Source of the DNA: Trinickia violacea
GTDB lineage: Bacteria > Pseudomonadota > Gammaproteobacteria > Burkholderiales > Burkholderiaceae
Direction: 5' to 3'
NCBI RefSeq assembly: GCF_005280735.1
Contig: NZ_CP040078.1
Location: 1,364,001-1,428,000 of the forward strand
Length of the DNA: 64,000 bases
Made by a program: the position numbers and the translations under genes. Position 1 is the stretch's first letter. Each line of letters begins with the position of its first letter. Positions 8,643 to 17,966 of the stretch are shown here, piece by piece. The notes beneath the pieces were generated by a model that was not told the DNA's origin, searched no databases, and was given only the letters and a program-made list of their open reading frames with translations.

Positions 8643-9779
8643 TTAAGAGTTCGCCTGTCCGGTATTGCGGCAGGCAGTGCGCCAGCGCGACGCCGTCTTC
8701 GACGCTTCCGCGCTTTCGGCGACTTCGCGCCACCACCTCTCGCCGCGATGCGGTTCGGCCAGGTCGAGCCGCTCGCCCATGCGCGGCGTCGAAAGGGCGA
8801 TCCCGCGCGCCGCCGTCAAGCCCGTCACGCGCTCGAACGGTTCCTGCCAGCGATGCATGGCGAGATCGAACGTGCCGTTGTGAACCGGCATCAGCCAGCG
8901 GCCGCGTAGATCGACATGCGCCTGCACAGTGTCTTCGGGCTGCATGTGAACGTACGGCCATTGCGCATCGTAGGCGCCCGTTTCGAGCAGCGTGACGTCG
9001 AACGGGCCGAGCCGCTCGCCGATGGTCTTGAAGCCGTCGAAGTAGCCCGTGTCGCCGCTGAAGAACACGCGCAAATCGCCGTCGACGATCACCCACGAGG
9101 CCCACAACGTGCTGTTGCCGTCGAACAGGCTGCGCCCGGAGAAGTGCTGCGCGGGCGTCGCCGTGAGCGACAGGCCGTCCCTCTCCACGTTCTGCCACCA
9201 GTCGAGCTGACGGATCTTCGCGGCGTCGATGCCCCATTCGATCAGACGGTCGCCGACGCCCAGCGGCGTCAGGAACAGGCGCGTCGTCTCGGCGAGCGCG
9301 AGCACGGTTTCGCGGTCGAGATGGTCGTAGTGGTCGTGAGACAGAATCACGCCGGCGAGCGGCGGCAGATCCGCGAGTGCGATCGGCGGCGCGTGGAAGC
9401 GCTTCGGACCGACGCGCTTGAACGGCGACGCGCGCTCGCCGAACACCGGATCGGTCAGCCAGAACTGGCCGCGCAGCTTGAGCAGCATCGTCGAATGCCC
9501 GAGGCGGTAGAGGCTGCGGTCGGGCGCGGCGTCGAGCTGCTCGCGGGTGAGCGCGTCGAGGGGCAGTGCGCCTGCGGGTACGGTGCCGCCTGGCTTGTTG
9601 AACAGCACGTTCCACGTGATGCTCAACATCTTGCGGAAGCCTTCGACGGGACGCGGCTTGACGTTGCGAAAGCGCTCGCCGTCGTGCTGCGGGGACAGGT
9701 GCGAGCGGGACAACTCGCGCCCGCGCTTTGCGGCGGTGAGACCCAAGGCGCGGCTGAGGAAACCGGAAAGCGATGTCAT
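8643..9779 (-). CDS. MBL-fold metal-dependent hydrolase (NAPE-PLD/UlaG-like)
   Basis: A 378-residue metallo-beta-lactamase-fold hydrolase. The metal site motif H-x-H-x-D-H appears as SHDHYDHLD; further ligands are seen in PAQHFSGR, SGDTGYFDG and MPVHNGTFD. An N-terminal extension of about 90 residues precedes the fold, as in NAPE-phospholipase-D-like bacterial proteins (RomA type). The substrate cannot be stated; a lipid phosphodiester or lactone is typical for relatives. It is divergent from a TetR gene, with paired palindromic operators between them, so TetR repression is likely. Confidence 0.87.
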   Translation of the reverse strand: MTSLSGFLSRALGLTAAKRGRELSRSHLSPQHDGERFRNVKPRPVEGFRKMLSITWNVLFNKPGGTVPAGALPLDALTREQLDAAPDRSLYRLGHSTMLLKLRGQFWLTDPVFGERASPFKRVGPKRFHAPPIALADLPPLAGVILSHDHYDHLDRETVLALAETTRLFLTPLGVGDRLIEWGIDAAKIRQLDWWQNVERDGLSLTATPAQHFSGRSLFDGNSTLWASWVIVDGDLRVFFSGDTGYFDGFKTIGERLGPFDVTLLETGAYDAQWPYVHMQPEDTVQAHVDLRGRWLMPVHNGTFDLAMHRWQEPFERVTGLTAARGIALSTPRMGERLDLAEPHRGERWWREVAESAEASKTASRWRTACRNTGQANS

Positions 9780-9803
9780 GTAAGACGAATCCGTGATGGA
9801 AAG

Positions 9804-9853
9804 TACACCGGGCAGTGTAGTTTATTTTCGAGAAAAGTAAACTGCGCGGTGTA
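9804..9853. promoter_or_regulatory. Paired TetR operator-like sites between divergent genes
   Basis: The site at 9804-9819 (TACACCGGGCAGTGTA), read on the opposite strand, matches 9838-9853 (TAAACTGCGCGGTGTA) at 14 of 16 positions, so two copies of an ACTGCSCGGTGTA element face each other. Between them is an AT-rich quasi-palindrome (9819-9843, AGTTTA...TAAACT). This sits 24 bases before the MBL gene start and 10 bases before the TetR start, where a repressor would block both promoters. Confidence 0.65.
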
Positions 9854-9863
9854 AAATTTCCGA

Positions 9864-10478
9864 ATGGAAACGACCGCCACCCCCCAACGCCTGACTGATC
9901 GAAAGCGCGTCGCCATCATCGAGGCGGCGATCGAGGAATTTCGCTCGGCCGGCTTCGACGCGACCAGCATGGACCGTATCGCCGCGCGCGCGAGCGTCTC
10001 CAAGCGCACCGTCTACAACCATTTCCCGAGCAAGGAGGCGCTGTTCGCGTCGATCCTGCACCAGCTGTGGGATGCGAGCCGGACGGGCAGTGCGCCCGCC
10101 TATCGCGCCGACGCGCCGTTGCGCGTGCAGTTGCTCGACCTGCTGATGCGCAAGCTGCGTTTCATGAACGACGAAGCGTTCTTGTCGCTGGCGCGCGTGG
10201 CGATCGCGGCGGGCATCCATTCGCCGGAGCGCGCGCGCGACATGGTCGCGCGCATGGGCGAGCGCGAGGAAGACTTGATGGTGTGGGTACGTGCGGCCGC
10301 GGCCGATGGGCGTCTCAAGACATCGGACCCGGTATTCGCCACGCACCAGTTGTACGGGCTCGTGAAGGCGTTTTCGTTCTGGCCGCAGGTGACGATGGGG
10401 CAGCCGCCGCTCAGCAAAAGCGAACAGAAGAAAGTGGCGGAAGCGGCCGCCGATATGTTTCTCGCGCGCTATGCGTGA
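9864..10478 (+). CDS. TetR/AcrR family repressor
   Basis: A 204-residue regulator. Residues 12-60 form the TetR helix-turn-helix (MDRIAARASVSKRTVYNHFPSKEALF pattern), followed by an all-helical ligand and dimerisation domain. It is divergent from the MBL hydrolase, with matching operator-like sites in the 84-bp gap, suggesting autoregulation and control of the hydrolase. The inducer is unknown. Confidence 0.93.
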   Translation: METTATPQRLTDRKRVAIIEAAIEEFRSAGFDATSMDRIAARASVSKRTVYNHFPSKEALFASILHQLWDASRTGSAPAYRADAPLRVQLLDLLMRKLRFMNDEAFLSLARVAIAAGIHSPERARDMVARMGEREEDLMVWVRAAAADGRLKTSDPVFATHQLYGLVKAFSFWPQVTMGQPPLSKSEQKKVAEAAADMFLARYA

Positions 10479-10529
10479 CTAGCGCGCGAGAGAAGTGCGA
10501 GAAGCGCGAGAAGCGGCGCTAACGCGCCA

Positions 10530-11606
10530 CTACTGCTGATCCTCCGTCGAGATGAAGACCATGCCGTGCGGGCTCTGCAGATTGGTCACGAGCGGAAGCA
10601 GGGCGCCGCTCTTCATATCGAGCTGACCGACATAGGCGGGGACCGCCGGCGTCGTGCCCGCGGCGGGCACGCCCGTCGACGCGGAGAACGCGGCGTCTTT
10701 CTGCCAGACATCGGCCGTGATCTTGTAGACGATGTTGGCCTTCGTGTCCGACACCAGGATGTAGCCCTTACGCGAGGAAGCGAACACCGTGTCGTCGACC
10801 TGCACGTTGCCCAGCAGCGGCAGATATTCGATTTGCGGATCGGTGCCCGGCGCGCGCCACAACACGAGCTGACTGTCGCCCTGGTCGTCGAGCAACACGT
10901 CGCCCGACGGCGTCAGCGTCATCGAGTCCGGATCGGTCAGGTTCAGCCGCTTCACCGTGCCGAACGGAATGTTGCTCGCTGCCGGCGTGCCGGAGAACAC
11001 CGCGGAGACCTCGATCGTGCCGTTCGATTCGAGGATCGCGCGCACGATCGAAGGCCCGGTGTTCACGCCGCTCCCATTGAGCGTGGGATTGGACGCGCTG
11101 AAGTACGCCTGGCCATCCTTGAAGATGACGTCGTCGTAACCGCCGCCGTGCGGCGGCTTGCCGAAGACATAGCGCGTGGTGCGGCCCGTCGACGAGTCGA
11201 TCGTGACGAGGTTGGCGTTCGCATCCTCGTTCTGCACGGCCCAGATTTCCCGTGTGTACGGATTGACCTTCAGGCCGTCGTTGTGTCCCACCACCGTGAT
11301 GCTGCGCAGGACGTTGCCGTCGCGCGAGTATTCGACGATCTGGCTTTGCGCGTTGCCCGTACCGTCGGGCGCGCCGCCGTTGGCGTAGCCGATCCAGATG
11401 TGATTGTCGAGCACGGTGATCGAGTCAGGCGCGCTGGACCCTGCCGGCGGCTTGGCGAAGACGCTGATGCTGAAGCCGGGCGTGACGACCGGGCTCGGCG
11501 GCGTCTGGGCGACGGCGCCGGCGGAGGCGAGGCAGTAAGCGGCGAATGCGAGCGTGGTGCGATGAAGAATGCGGCGAGCAGCAGAAACAGATTGAATGCA
11601 AGGCAT
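10530..11606 (-). CDS. Exported NHL/SMP-30-like beta-propeller protein
   Basis: A 358-residue protein with a signal peptide (about 1-34, ending AVAQ). The body has repeated short beta-rich units of the kind ITVLDNHIWIGY, IWAVQNEDANANLVTID and GDVLLDDQGDSQLVLW, consistent with a six-bladed propeller of the SMP-30/NHL class. I chose the ATG at 11606, which has CAGGAG 7 bases upstream; an earlier in-frame start is less likely. No catalytic site is identified. It is convergent with TetR and lies after the alcohol dehydrogenase gene on the same strand, but 224 bases separate them. Confidence 0.75.
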   Translation of the reverse strand: MPCIQSVSAARRILHRTTLAFAAYCLASAGAVAQTPPSPVVTPGFSISVFAKPPAGSSAPDSITVLDNHIWIGYANGGAPDGTGNAQSQIVEYSRDGNVLRSITVVGHNDGLKVNPYTREIWAVQNEDANANLVTIDSSTGRTTRYVFGKPPHGGGYDDVIFKDGQAYFSASNPTLNGSGVNTGPSIVRAILESNGTIEVSAVFSGTPAASNIPFGTVKRLNLTDPDSMTLTPSGDVLLDDQGDSQLVLWRAPGTDPQIEYLPLLGNVQVDDTVFASSRKGYILVSDTKANIVYKITADVWQKDAAFSASTGVPAAGTTPAVPAYVGQLDMKSGALLPLVTNLQSPHGMVFISTEDQQ

Positions 11607-11790
11607 GTTCGGCTCCTGAGACGGGTATGCGGGGGGACGCAAAAGGCGCCGGACGGATTGAGTCGAGGCGGATTGGCCCGACGCAGATCGACCGTAATAC
11701 GCAGAAATATTTCGTCAGACATGAAAGCATTCGAATGTGACTGAGGGGTGTCGGGGCCGCAAAAGAGGATAAGTTTACGAAGAGGCTACA

Positions 11791-11812
11791 GGCGGACTCC
11801 TACGGGTCCGCC
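11791..11812 (-). terminator. Short hairpin after the alcohol dehydrogenase operon
   Basis: GGCGGAC and GTCCGCC pair (7 bp, 8-base loop) about 20 bases past the stop of the dehydrogenase gene. There is no T-run, so support is only position and symmetry. Confidence 0.35.
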
Positions 11813-11830
11813 ATGCACTCGCCTTGCCGC

Positions 11831-12820
11831 TTAGACCTCGACGACGACCTTGCCGAACTGGCCGTTGTTCTCGAGATAGCGGTGAACTTCGACCATCTCG
11901 TCGAACTTGAACTTGCGATCGATGACGGGTTTGAGCGCGCCGCTTTCGAGGCCCTTGACGACATACTCGACAGCCGCCTTGCGCCGCGTTTCGTCGCCGC
12001 TCGTGAGCCAGATGTTGTGCGCCTTGATGGTCGGCATCTTCGCGATCATCGCGAGCACGGGGATCGGCGTTTCGCCCTCGGCGAGCGCACCGTAGAGATA
12101 GACCGTGCCTTGGAAGGCCAGCGCGTCGATCAGCTTAGGGAAGTTCGGGCCGCCGATCGGATCGAACGCGACGCGGGCACCCTTGCCTTCGGTGATGCGA
12201 AGGACTTCCGAGACCATATCGACCTCGTCGGTCGCGATCACATGCGCGGCCCCCGCCGCCAGCAGCGGGTCTCGTTTTGCCGAAGTGCGCGTCAGCGCAA
12301 TCGACGTCGCGCCGGCATAGTTGGCGATCTGGATGGCCGCGAGCCCGACGCTGCTCGATGCCGCCGGAATGATGACGAAATCGCCTTTGCCCACCTTGGC
12401 GTCTTCGACCAGTGCGCCATAGGCGGTAACGAACATCATCCAGACCGATGCCGCTTCGGCAAACGACAGCGACTTCGGATGCTTGACGACCGCATAGCCC
12501 GGTACGTTAATGACCTCGCCGTACGTGAAATACTGGTTCATCGAAAACGACGGGATCACGCTGACCTCGTCGCCCACCGCGATGCCCGTCACCTCCGAAC
12601 CGACTGCGTCGACAATGCCGGCCGCCTCGTAGCCGAGCCCCGCCGGAAACTGAACGGGCTCGATATAGATATCGGTGCGCCACATCGATTCGGCACGGTT
12701 GATGCCGATCGCCTTGACCTTGATGCGAACCTCGCTCGGGGCCGGTGTGCGCACCGGCGCGTCGACGAACTCGAGAACTTCCGGGCCACCGGCCTTCGAA
12801 AACTGAATGATGCGTGACAT
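11831..12820 (-). CDS. Zinc-type alcohol dehydrogenase / quinone oxidoreductase-like
   Basis: A 329-residue medium-chain dehydrogenase/reductase. The GroES-like N-terminal domain contains GLGYEAAGIVDAVG, and the Rossmann part has SSSVGLAAIQIANYAGA for NADPH binding. The catalytic and structural zinc cysteines of true alcohol dehydrogenases are not seen, so a quinone oxidoreductase or enoyl-reductase role is more likely. ATG at 12820 follows an AGGAG site. It is the last gene of a three-gene run (hydrolase, Old Yellow Enzyme, this), 44 bases after the flavoenzyme. Confidence 0.85.
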   Translation of the reverse strand: MSRIIQFSKAGGPEVLEFVDAPVRTPAPSEVRIKVKAIGINRAESMWRTDIYIEPVQFPAGLGYEAAGIVDAVGSEVTGIAVGDEVSVIPSFSMNQYFTYGEVINVPGYAVVKHPKSLSFAEAASVWMMFVTAYGALVEDAKVGKGDFVIIPAASSSVGLAAIQIANYAGATSIALTRTSAKRDPLLAAGAAHVIATDEVDMVSEVLRITEGKGARVAFDPIGGPNFPKLIDALAFQGTVYLYGALAEGETPIPVLAMIAKMPTIKAHNIWLTSGDETRRKAAVEYVVKGLESGALKPVIDRKFKFDEMVEVHRYLENNGQFGKVVVEV

Positions 12821-12864
12821 GTGAGACTCCTGAACTGAATGCATGGGTGAAAGAGGATGCCCGC

Positions 12865-13968
12865 TCAAGCCTGCAGCGCGGCGGCGTAGGTCGGGAAATC
12901 CGAGTAATGACGTTCGTCGCCGCCCCAGAACGCAGCGCGCACGTAAGGCGTGAGCGGCAGCTTGTGCTTGAGGCGGTACGGCAGATCGGGATTCGAGCTG
13001 AAGTGACGGCCGAAGGCCACGAGATCCGCGTCCCCCGATGCGACGATGGCTTCCGCGCTTTCGCCGTCGAATCCGCCCGCGGCGATAATCGGCCCGGAGA
13101 AGTGCGGGCGAAGATACTTCACGGCGACCGGGGGGTGTCCTTCATGCAGCGTGTCGTCGCCTTTGATGCGCGGCTCGATCACATGCAGGTAGGCGATCTT
13201 GTACTCGTCGAGCACTTTGGCCACGTGGCTGAACGTGGCTTCCGGATTACTGTCGGAGATGCTGCCCCATTCGCCGGACGGCGAGATCCGCACGCCCACA
13301 CGATCCGCACCCCACACCGAGATCAGCGCTTCGACGGCTTCGCGCAGGAAGCGCACGCGATTCTCGATCGAACCTCCATAGGCGTCCGTGCGCTTGTTGG
13401 TGCCGTCCTGGATGAACTGGTCGACGAGATAGCCGTTCGCGCCGTGCAGTTCGACGCCATCGAAACCGGCGTCGAGCGCACGTTGTGCGGCGACACGAAA
13501 TTCCTCGATGATGCCGGGGATTTCTTCGACATCGAGCGCACGGTGCGGCGACGCCGGTACGAAGCCGTCCTTCGTGAGCGCAACGCCCTCGAACGGCACG
13601 ACCGATGGCGCCACAGGATCGGCGCCCTCCGTCATGTCGACATGGCTCTGACGACCGCCGTGAATCAGCTGCATGAAGACACGCCCGCCTTTGGCGTGGA
13701 CGGCGTCCGCAATCGCCTTCCAGCCTTCCGTCTGGCCGTCGTGATAGAAACTCGCGGCACCGAGATACGAGCGCGCAGTGATCGAGATGCTGACGCCTTC
13801 GACGATCTCGAGGCCACCCTCGGAGGCACGCTGGCCGTAGAAATCGGCCATCATCGGACTCGGGATGTCGCCCGGCTGAATCGTGCGCAGACGGGTCATC
13901 GGGGCGAGCACAACCCGATGAGAGAGCGGATAGGCGCCAACTTTCGTCGGCGTGAACAGGTGAGTCAT
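12865..13968 (-). CDS. Old Yellow Enzyme family alkene reductase (copy 1)
   Basis: A 367-residue FMN-dependent NAD(P)H:flavin oxidoreductase that reduces activated C=C bonds of enones, nitro-olefins or similar electrophiles. Family signatures are HRVVLAPMTRLR near the N-terminus, the substrate-binding HGANGYL and DGTNKRTDAYGG segments, and the phosphate-binding AAGGFDGESAE. I chose ATG 13968 because homology begins there, although a GTG at 14013 also has an AAGGAG site and would add 15 residues. A second Old Yellow Enzyme lies at 52096-53211. Confidence 0.92.
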   Translation of the reverse strand: MTHLFTPTKVGAYPLSHRVVLAPMTRLRTIQPGDIPSPMMADFYGQRASEGGLEIVEGVSISITARSYLGAASFYHDGQTEGWKAIADAVHAKGGRVFMQLIHGGRQSHVDMTEGADPVAPSVVPFEGVALTKDGFVPASPHRALDVEEIPGIIEEFRVAAQRALDAGFDGVELHGANGYLVDQFIQDGTNKRTDAYGGSIENRVRFLREAVEALISVWGADRVGVRISPSGEWGSISDSNPEATFSHVAKVLDEYKIAYLHVIEPRIKGDDTLHEGHPPVAVKYLRPHFSGPIIAAGGFDGESAEAIVASGDADLVAFGRHFSSNPDLPYRLKHKLPLTPYVRAAFWGGDERHYSDFPTYAAALQA

Positions 13969-14067
13969 GATCTTTCCTTGTGTAGCGGTTTTTCCATAAA
14001 GATTAGTAGTCACGATGATTCTCCTTGAAGGTTGAATGTCGAGGAGCGTCGATACGTCCGATACGGC

Positions 14068-14913
14068 TTACGAAAGGAATCGGGAAACGTCTTCCACGAA
14101 GCGCTCGGGGTATTGGTAGAGCGAGCCGTGGTTGGCGTCGGGGTAGAGGATCAGCTGAGCATCCGGGATGTGCTTGCGCAGGATCAGCGAATTGACCGTG
14201 TAGATGATCACGTCGTTATCGCCGTTGACGACGAGTGTCGGCTGCCTGAGCGCGGACAGATACGCGTACGGGTTGTCCTGCGGCTTGCCCCATTTGGCGA
14301 GCGCGGCGAGCTGCGCCGGCGCCACGGTGTCGCTGGCGGCCGGATCGCGGTTCTCCGTGCGCCGGCGGAAGCGCGCGAGAAACTCGCGGCCCGCTGCCTG
14401 GCTGGCTTCGGAGGGGGAGAAGTGCACACGCAGCCAGAGATGGTCCGGCTCGGCATACGCGGCGCCGAAGATTTCCTGAGCTTCCGGTGTCAGCGAGGCC
14501 ATGCCTTCGCCGCTTCGCGGGCCAGTGCCGACGAGAATCACGCGGCGGACCAGCGTGGGCTCGGCAATGGCGAGCGTCTGCGCGATCAGGCCACCCATCG
14601 AGAAACCGAGAACGTCGACCTGTTCGAGGCCGAGCGCGCGGATGAACGCGGCGGTGTTGGCGGCCATCTCTTCGATCGATTCGGGAACGGTGCCCGAACT
14701 GCTCGAGATGCCGGCATTGTTGAAGAGGACCACTTCACGCCCTTGCGCCAAGCCGTCGGTCACGGCAGGGTCCCAGTGATCCATGGTGCCGGTGAAGTGA
14801 ATGTTCATTACGAGCGGAACACCGGCGGGATTGCCGAAGCGGCGATAGGCGAAGCGGATGCCGTTTGCTTCGACATACTGCGTCGGCGCGGTGTGGTGGG
14901 TATGGAGCGTCAT
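14068..14913 (-). CDS. Alpha/beta-fold hydrolase
   Basis: A 281-residue hydrolase. The nucleophile elbow is GFSMGG, the acid is likely in VVNGDND, and the catalytic His is in DANHGS. The oxyanion region NIHFTGTMDHWDP lies near the N-terminus. ATG 14913 has AAAGGAC upstream. It is first in the run hydrolase, Old Yellow Enzyme, dehydrogenase and is divergent from a LysR gene, so the three are probably induced together by an electrophile or ester substrate. The exact substrate is not known. Confidence 0.88.
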   Translation of the reverse strand: MTLHTHHTAPTQYVEANGIRFAYRRFGNPAGVPLVMNIHFTGTMDHWDPAVTDGLAQGREVVLFNNAGISSSSGTVPESIEEMAANTAAFIRALGLEQVDVLGFSMGGLIAQTLAIAEPTLVRRVILVGTGPRSGEGMASLTPEAQEIFGAAYAEPDHLWLRVHFSPSEASQAAGREFLARFRRRTENRDPAASDTVAPAQLAALAKWGKPQDNPYAYLSALRQPTLVVNGDNDVIIYTVNSLILRKHIPDAQLILYPDANHGSLYQYPERFVEDVSRFLS

Positions 14914-15070
14914 GATCAGTGTCCTTTCGGGTGTCGTTTGGCCGGCGTGTTTCATCCGGTATGTCTGAGATGCATGGGCTGCGGTTTCCAGATCCAGCCA
15001 CTTGCCGGCGAGTGTTGCGCGGCGGTGCCTGTTGATGGGTAATGTAGGCTTTGTCCGGCAACCGAGAAAA

Positions 15071-15195
15071 GACTTTGTAGGCAAGTAGGCATGCCTGGCA
15101 GGCATGGGGAGTTGGGCCGGTCATGAGGATGATTTCCCCCCTGATGGAATCGACCGGCAGGACGCGCTTGCTCCAATGAAAGAGACTTTGTAAGC
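15071..15195. promoter_or_regulatory. Divergent control region with a repeated 12-mer
   Basis: The 315-base gap between the hydrolase and LysR starts holds no gene. GACTTTGTAGGC (15071-15082) recurs as GACTTTGTAAGC (15184-15195), 11 of 12 identical, and a related ggctttgtccgg lies at 15047. They may be sites for the LysR regulator, but I cannot show it. Confidence 0.3.
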
Positions 15196-15228
15196 TGGCC
15201 GCCATCTCTCACAGGCATGGCTGATTGT

Positions 15229-16110
15229 ATGGAACTGCGTCATCTGCGGTATTTCGTGGCCGTGGCGGAAGAGGGCAGCCTGACCGTCGCGGCGGAGCGG
15301 CGGCTCTATACGTCCCAGCCCTCCCTGAGCCGGCAGATCCGCGACCTCGAGTACGAGGTCGGGGCGCAACTGTTCGTGCGCAGCGCGCGCGGCATCGAGC
15401 TCACCGATGCCGGCAAGGCATTTCTCGACCATGCGCGACTGGCCCTTGCACAGGTCGAAGCGGCGCGTGAGGCGGCGCGGCGGGCGGCACGGCCGGCGAA
15501 GCCGACGTTCGCGGTGGGCTTCCTGAGCGGCCAGGAGGTGACCTGGCTCGGCGAAGCGACGCGCGTGCTCGGGAGCGATCTTCAAACCCTCGAGATGACC
15601 GTGTCGAGCGAGCACTCGCCCGATCTGGCCGAGGGGTTGTCGACGGGGCGGCTGGATGTTGCGTTCATGCGTGCCGAGCCCAACCGGCCCGATCTCACCT
15701 ACGTCACGGTTGCGCGCGAGCCCTTCGTCGTGCTGATGCCGAGCGATCACCGCCTCACGGACCACAAGGAGATCGACGTGCGCGAGCTGGCGAACGAACC
15801 GTTCATCAGCGGCTCGGACGTGGCGGGGCCCATGCGCCGTGCGATCGAGAGCTATCTGGCGGCGAATGCGCTCGACATCGAGCCCGCGCATCGCGTCCAC
15901 AACCTGACGATGGCGATGTCGCTGATCGCCTCGACGAGAAGCGTTGCCTTGCTGCCGGCTTACGCCGAGAAGCTGATGCCGTGGTCGGTCGTGAGCCGCC
16001 CGCTAAAAGGCGAGCCGCCGGTGATCGAACTGGTGGTGGGCTACAGCAAAGACAACCGCTCGCCGATCCTGTCGATGTTCCTGTCGCGAGTCGATCAGCT
16101 CAAGAGATGA
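15229..16110 (+). CDS. LysR-type regulator of the reductase operon
   Basis: A 293-residue LysR regulator. The winged helix-turn-helix spans 1-60 (MELRHLRYFVAVAEEGSLTV start, then TSQPSLSRQI), followed by the two-lobed effector domain. ATG 15229 is chosen because LysR homology begins MELRHLRYF there; an in-frame ATG at 15217 adds four residues. It is divergent from the hydrolase / Old Yellow Enzyme / dehydrogenase operon, the standard layout for a LysR activator of its neighbours. Confidence 0.92.
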   Translation: MELRHLRYFVAVAEEGSLTVAAERRLYTSQPSLSRQIRDLEYEVGAQLFVRSARGIELTDAGKAFLDHARLALAQVEAAREAARRAARPAKPTFAVGFLSGQEVTWLGEATRVLGSDLQTLEMTVSSEHSPDLAEGLSTGRLDVAFMRAEPNRPDLTYVTVAREPFVVLMPSDHRLTDHKEIDVRELANEPFISGSDVAGPMRRAIESYLAANALDIEPAHRVHNLTMAMSLIASTRSVALLPAYAEKLMPWSVVSRPLKGEPPVIELVVGYSKDNRSPILSMFLSRVDQLKR

Positions 16111-16304
16111 GCCAAATCGTCTGATGAACGCGTCGCGTCGTGCGTTCTGTGGAGCAAAGGCAAGCTGACTCTAGCGATAACGCTATGGGACCAAGGTCCG
16201 ATTGTCTGATCGGAACGCAACTATCACGATTCAAATTAGCCCCGACCTCGAGGTGGAGATGCGTTCAAAACCGTAACTTCGATATTTTCAATGGAGTTCG
16301 TATC

Positions 16305-16874
16305 ATGATCAGGTACATTCGGCTCGTTCTCGCGATTCCCGTCTTTCTGTTTGTCCTGGCCTGCTCGACGAACCCGACCGTTGCCAATGGCGGAGACCCC
16401 GAGCTAGTGGCGAAAGCGCAAGCTGCGCTGCAACAACTCTACGACACCACGCCAAAGGCCAAGGAACTCCAAGCTCAGGCGAAAGGCATCGTCGTGTTTC
16501 CCGACATCGTCAAGGCGGGGTTGATCGTCGGTGCCCAAGGCGGAAAAGGGGTGATGTTTGGTCCGGACGGGAAAGTCGTCGGGTACTACAGAGCGCGCGC
16601 AGTTTCCTACGGCTTGCAGGCGGGTGCTCAATCGTTCTCCGAAGCCTTGTTTCTCATGACCGACGAGGCGATTACGACGCTCACCAGCGGCACCGGATTG
16701 TCGGTGGGTGTGGGGCCGAGCGTCGTGGTGGTGGATGCGGGGATGGCTAAGTCGATGACCACGACCACGTTGAAATCCGATGTCTACTCTTTCATTTTTG
16801 GCCAATCGGGCCTGATGGCCGGTCTTGGCATGCAAGGGCAGAGAATCGTCAAGTTCGACGACAATGATAAGTGA
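16305..16874 (+). CDS. SYLF (Ysc84) domain lipoprotein
   Basis: A 189-residue lipoprotein. The signal peptide ends in a lipobox (FVLAC, Cys about 20), so it is probably lipid-anchored in the envelope. The rest is the SYLF/Ysc84 lipid-binding domain, recognised by KGIVVFPDIVKAGLIVGAQGG and the later GLSVGVGPS segment. ATG 16305 precedes the signal sequence directly; the open frame further upstream has no signal. Its physiological role in bacteria is not established. Confidence 0.88.
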   Translation: MIRYIRLVLAIPVFLFVLACSTNPTVANGGDPELVAKAQAALQQLYDTTPKAKELQAQAKGIVVFPDIVKAGLIVGAQGGKGVMFGPDGKVVGYYRARAVSYGLQAGAQSFSEALFLMTDEAITTLTSGTGLSVGVGPSVVVVDAGMAKSMTTTTLKSDVYSFIFGQSGLMAGLGMQGQRIVKFDDNDK

Positions 16875-16928
16875 AGTGTGAAATCGCCCTGTGCAGGCGT
16901 CTTGAATGGAATGGCGAGGCGGCCGCCG

Positions 16929-17690
16929 CTATTGACCCAGTACGGCGAGCGCCTCGCGCATCGGCGCGAGCGAGACCGTGACCATCCCGGCGAGCGGTGT
17001 GTTCATCTCGAGAATCAGAAATATGGCAACGGACGTGGACAGCGCGCCCAGAAGCAACCCGAAAATGACCGTCGGGTTGGCGGGAGCGAACAGACCAAAC
17101 GAACAAAAAATAATGGCGAGCCACAACACCAGACAGATCAGCAACGGGGCGGGGGTCGAGCCCTCGGCTTGCAGCATCGTAAGCTGGCGCGCAGCCAGCA
17201 CCTCGTCCCCAATCTGGACCGCGCGTGCTTGCAGTTGACGTTGCGCGTCGCTGTGCGGCGACAGTTCCTCCAGCTTGTGTTGAATGCTTTCCGCCCGGCT
17301 CATTGCCTCGGGGGTGCCAAGTTTTGCGATCTGCGCAGGTTCGCCGGAGGCTAGTATCTGGATCAACGTACCGACTCTCTGCTTAATCAGCTCGCGAACC
17401 TCCTTCGTTTCCGGACCATACTGGGCAAGAACGCGATCGAGGAGGATGACGTTGGCGGAATTGCGCACGACCTCGCTGGTCACGGTATCGAACGAACTCT
17501 TCGCCGACGAAATCAGCAGGCCGAGCACGATCGCGGCCATCGTGGCGATCAGGCCGACCGCCAGCTTTAAGACGCCGGTTGATTCATCGCTGAGGTGATG
17601 CTCCGGCAAGACGGTGCGCACGTACATGCCGACCAGCGCGCTGCCGAAGACACAGGCAAACACGATCCAAGCGATTGTGACGTGGCTCAC
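16929..17690 (-). CDS. DUF4239 (bestrophin-like domain) membrane protein
   Basis: A 253-residue inner-membrane protein with transmembrane segments at about residues 3-25, 40-65 (GLIATMAAIVLGLLISS), and two near the C-terminus (ICLVLWLAIIFCSFGLF and IFGLLLGALSTSVAIFLIL). The long soluble middle loop is typical of DUF4239, which is distantly bestrophin-like. I chose GTG 17690 because GGAGGG lies 7 bases upstream; an ATG at 17726 would add 12 residues without such a site. It is convergent with the SYLF gene. Function unknown. Confidence 0.82.
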   Translation of the reverse strand: MSHVTIAWIVFACVFGSALVGMYVRTVLPEHHLSDESTGVLKLAVGLIATMAAIVLGLLISSAKSSFDTVTSEVVRNSANVILLDRVLAQYGPETKEVRELIKQRVGTLIQILASGEPAQIAKLGTPEAMSRAESIQHKLEELSPHSDAQRQLQARAVQIGDEVLAARQLTMLQAEGSTPAPLLICLVLWLAIIFCSFGLFAPANPTVIFGLLLGALSTSVAIFLILEMNTPLAGMVTVSLAPMREALAVLGQ

Positions 17691-17966
17691 TCTCTTACCC
17701 TCCGCCTGCAAGAAGCAGTCCAGCATGCGTCGCGGTCTGGTTATTTCGTGTCGTTGCCCTCGTGCCCGGTGTTCGGTCGCCGGGTCTGGCGCGCGTCGGC
17801 ATGCGAATGCACGAACGATACCCCCAAGTGCAAGAGGGTACGGTACAGGTTAGCTGGGAATCCCGACATTGGCCTTTGGTCCCATATGCGTGCGGCCGAC
17901 GTGCCACCGCTTCGCCGAGCGGCTCGGCTCAGTGGCCGCAGGACTTCAAAGCCGGATCGGTGCCCC

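Noticed and set aside
6622..9615. 997-residue minus-strand open frame
   Set aside because: It runs antisense to the kinase and through the XRE and MBL genes in another frame; composition is that of a shadow, and real genes are visible on the proper frames.
10479..10529. Run of repeated gcgagaag-type motifs after the TetR gene
   Set aside because: Short, low-complexity, and without symmetry or conservation that I can judge.
12865..14013. GTG start at 14013 for the first Old Yellow Enzyme
   Set aside because: It has a good AAGGAG site, but family homology begins at ATG 13968; kept as an alternative only.
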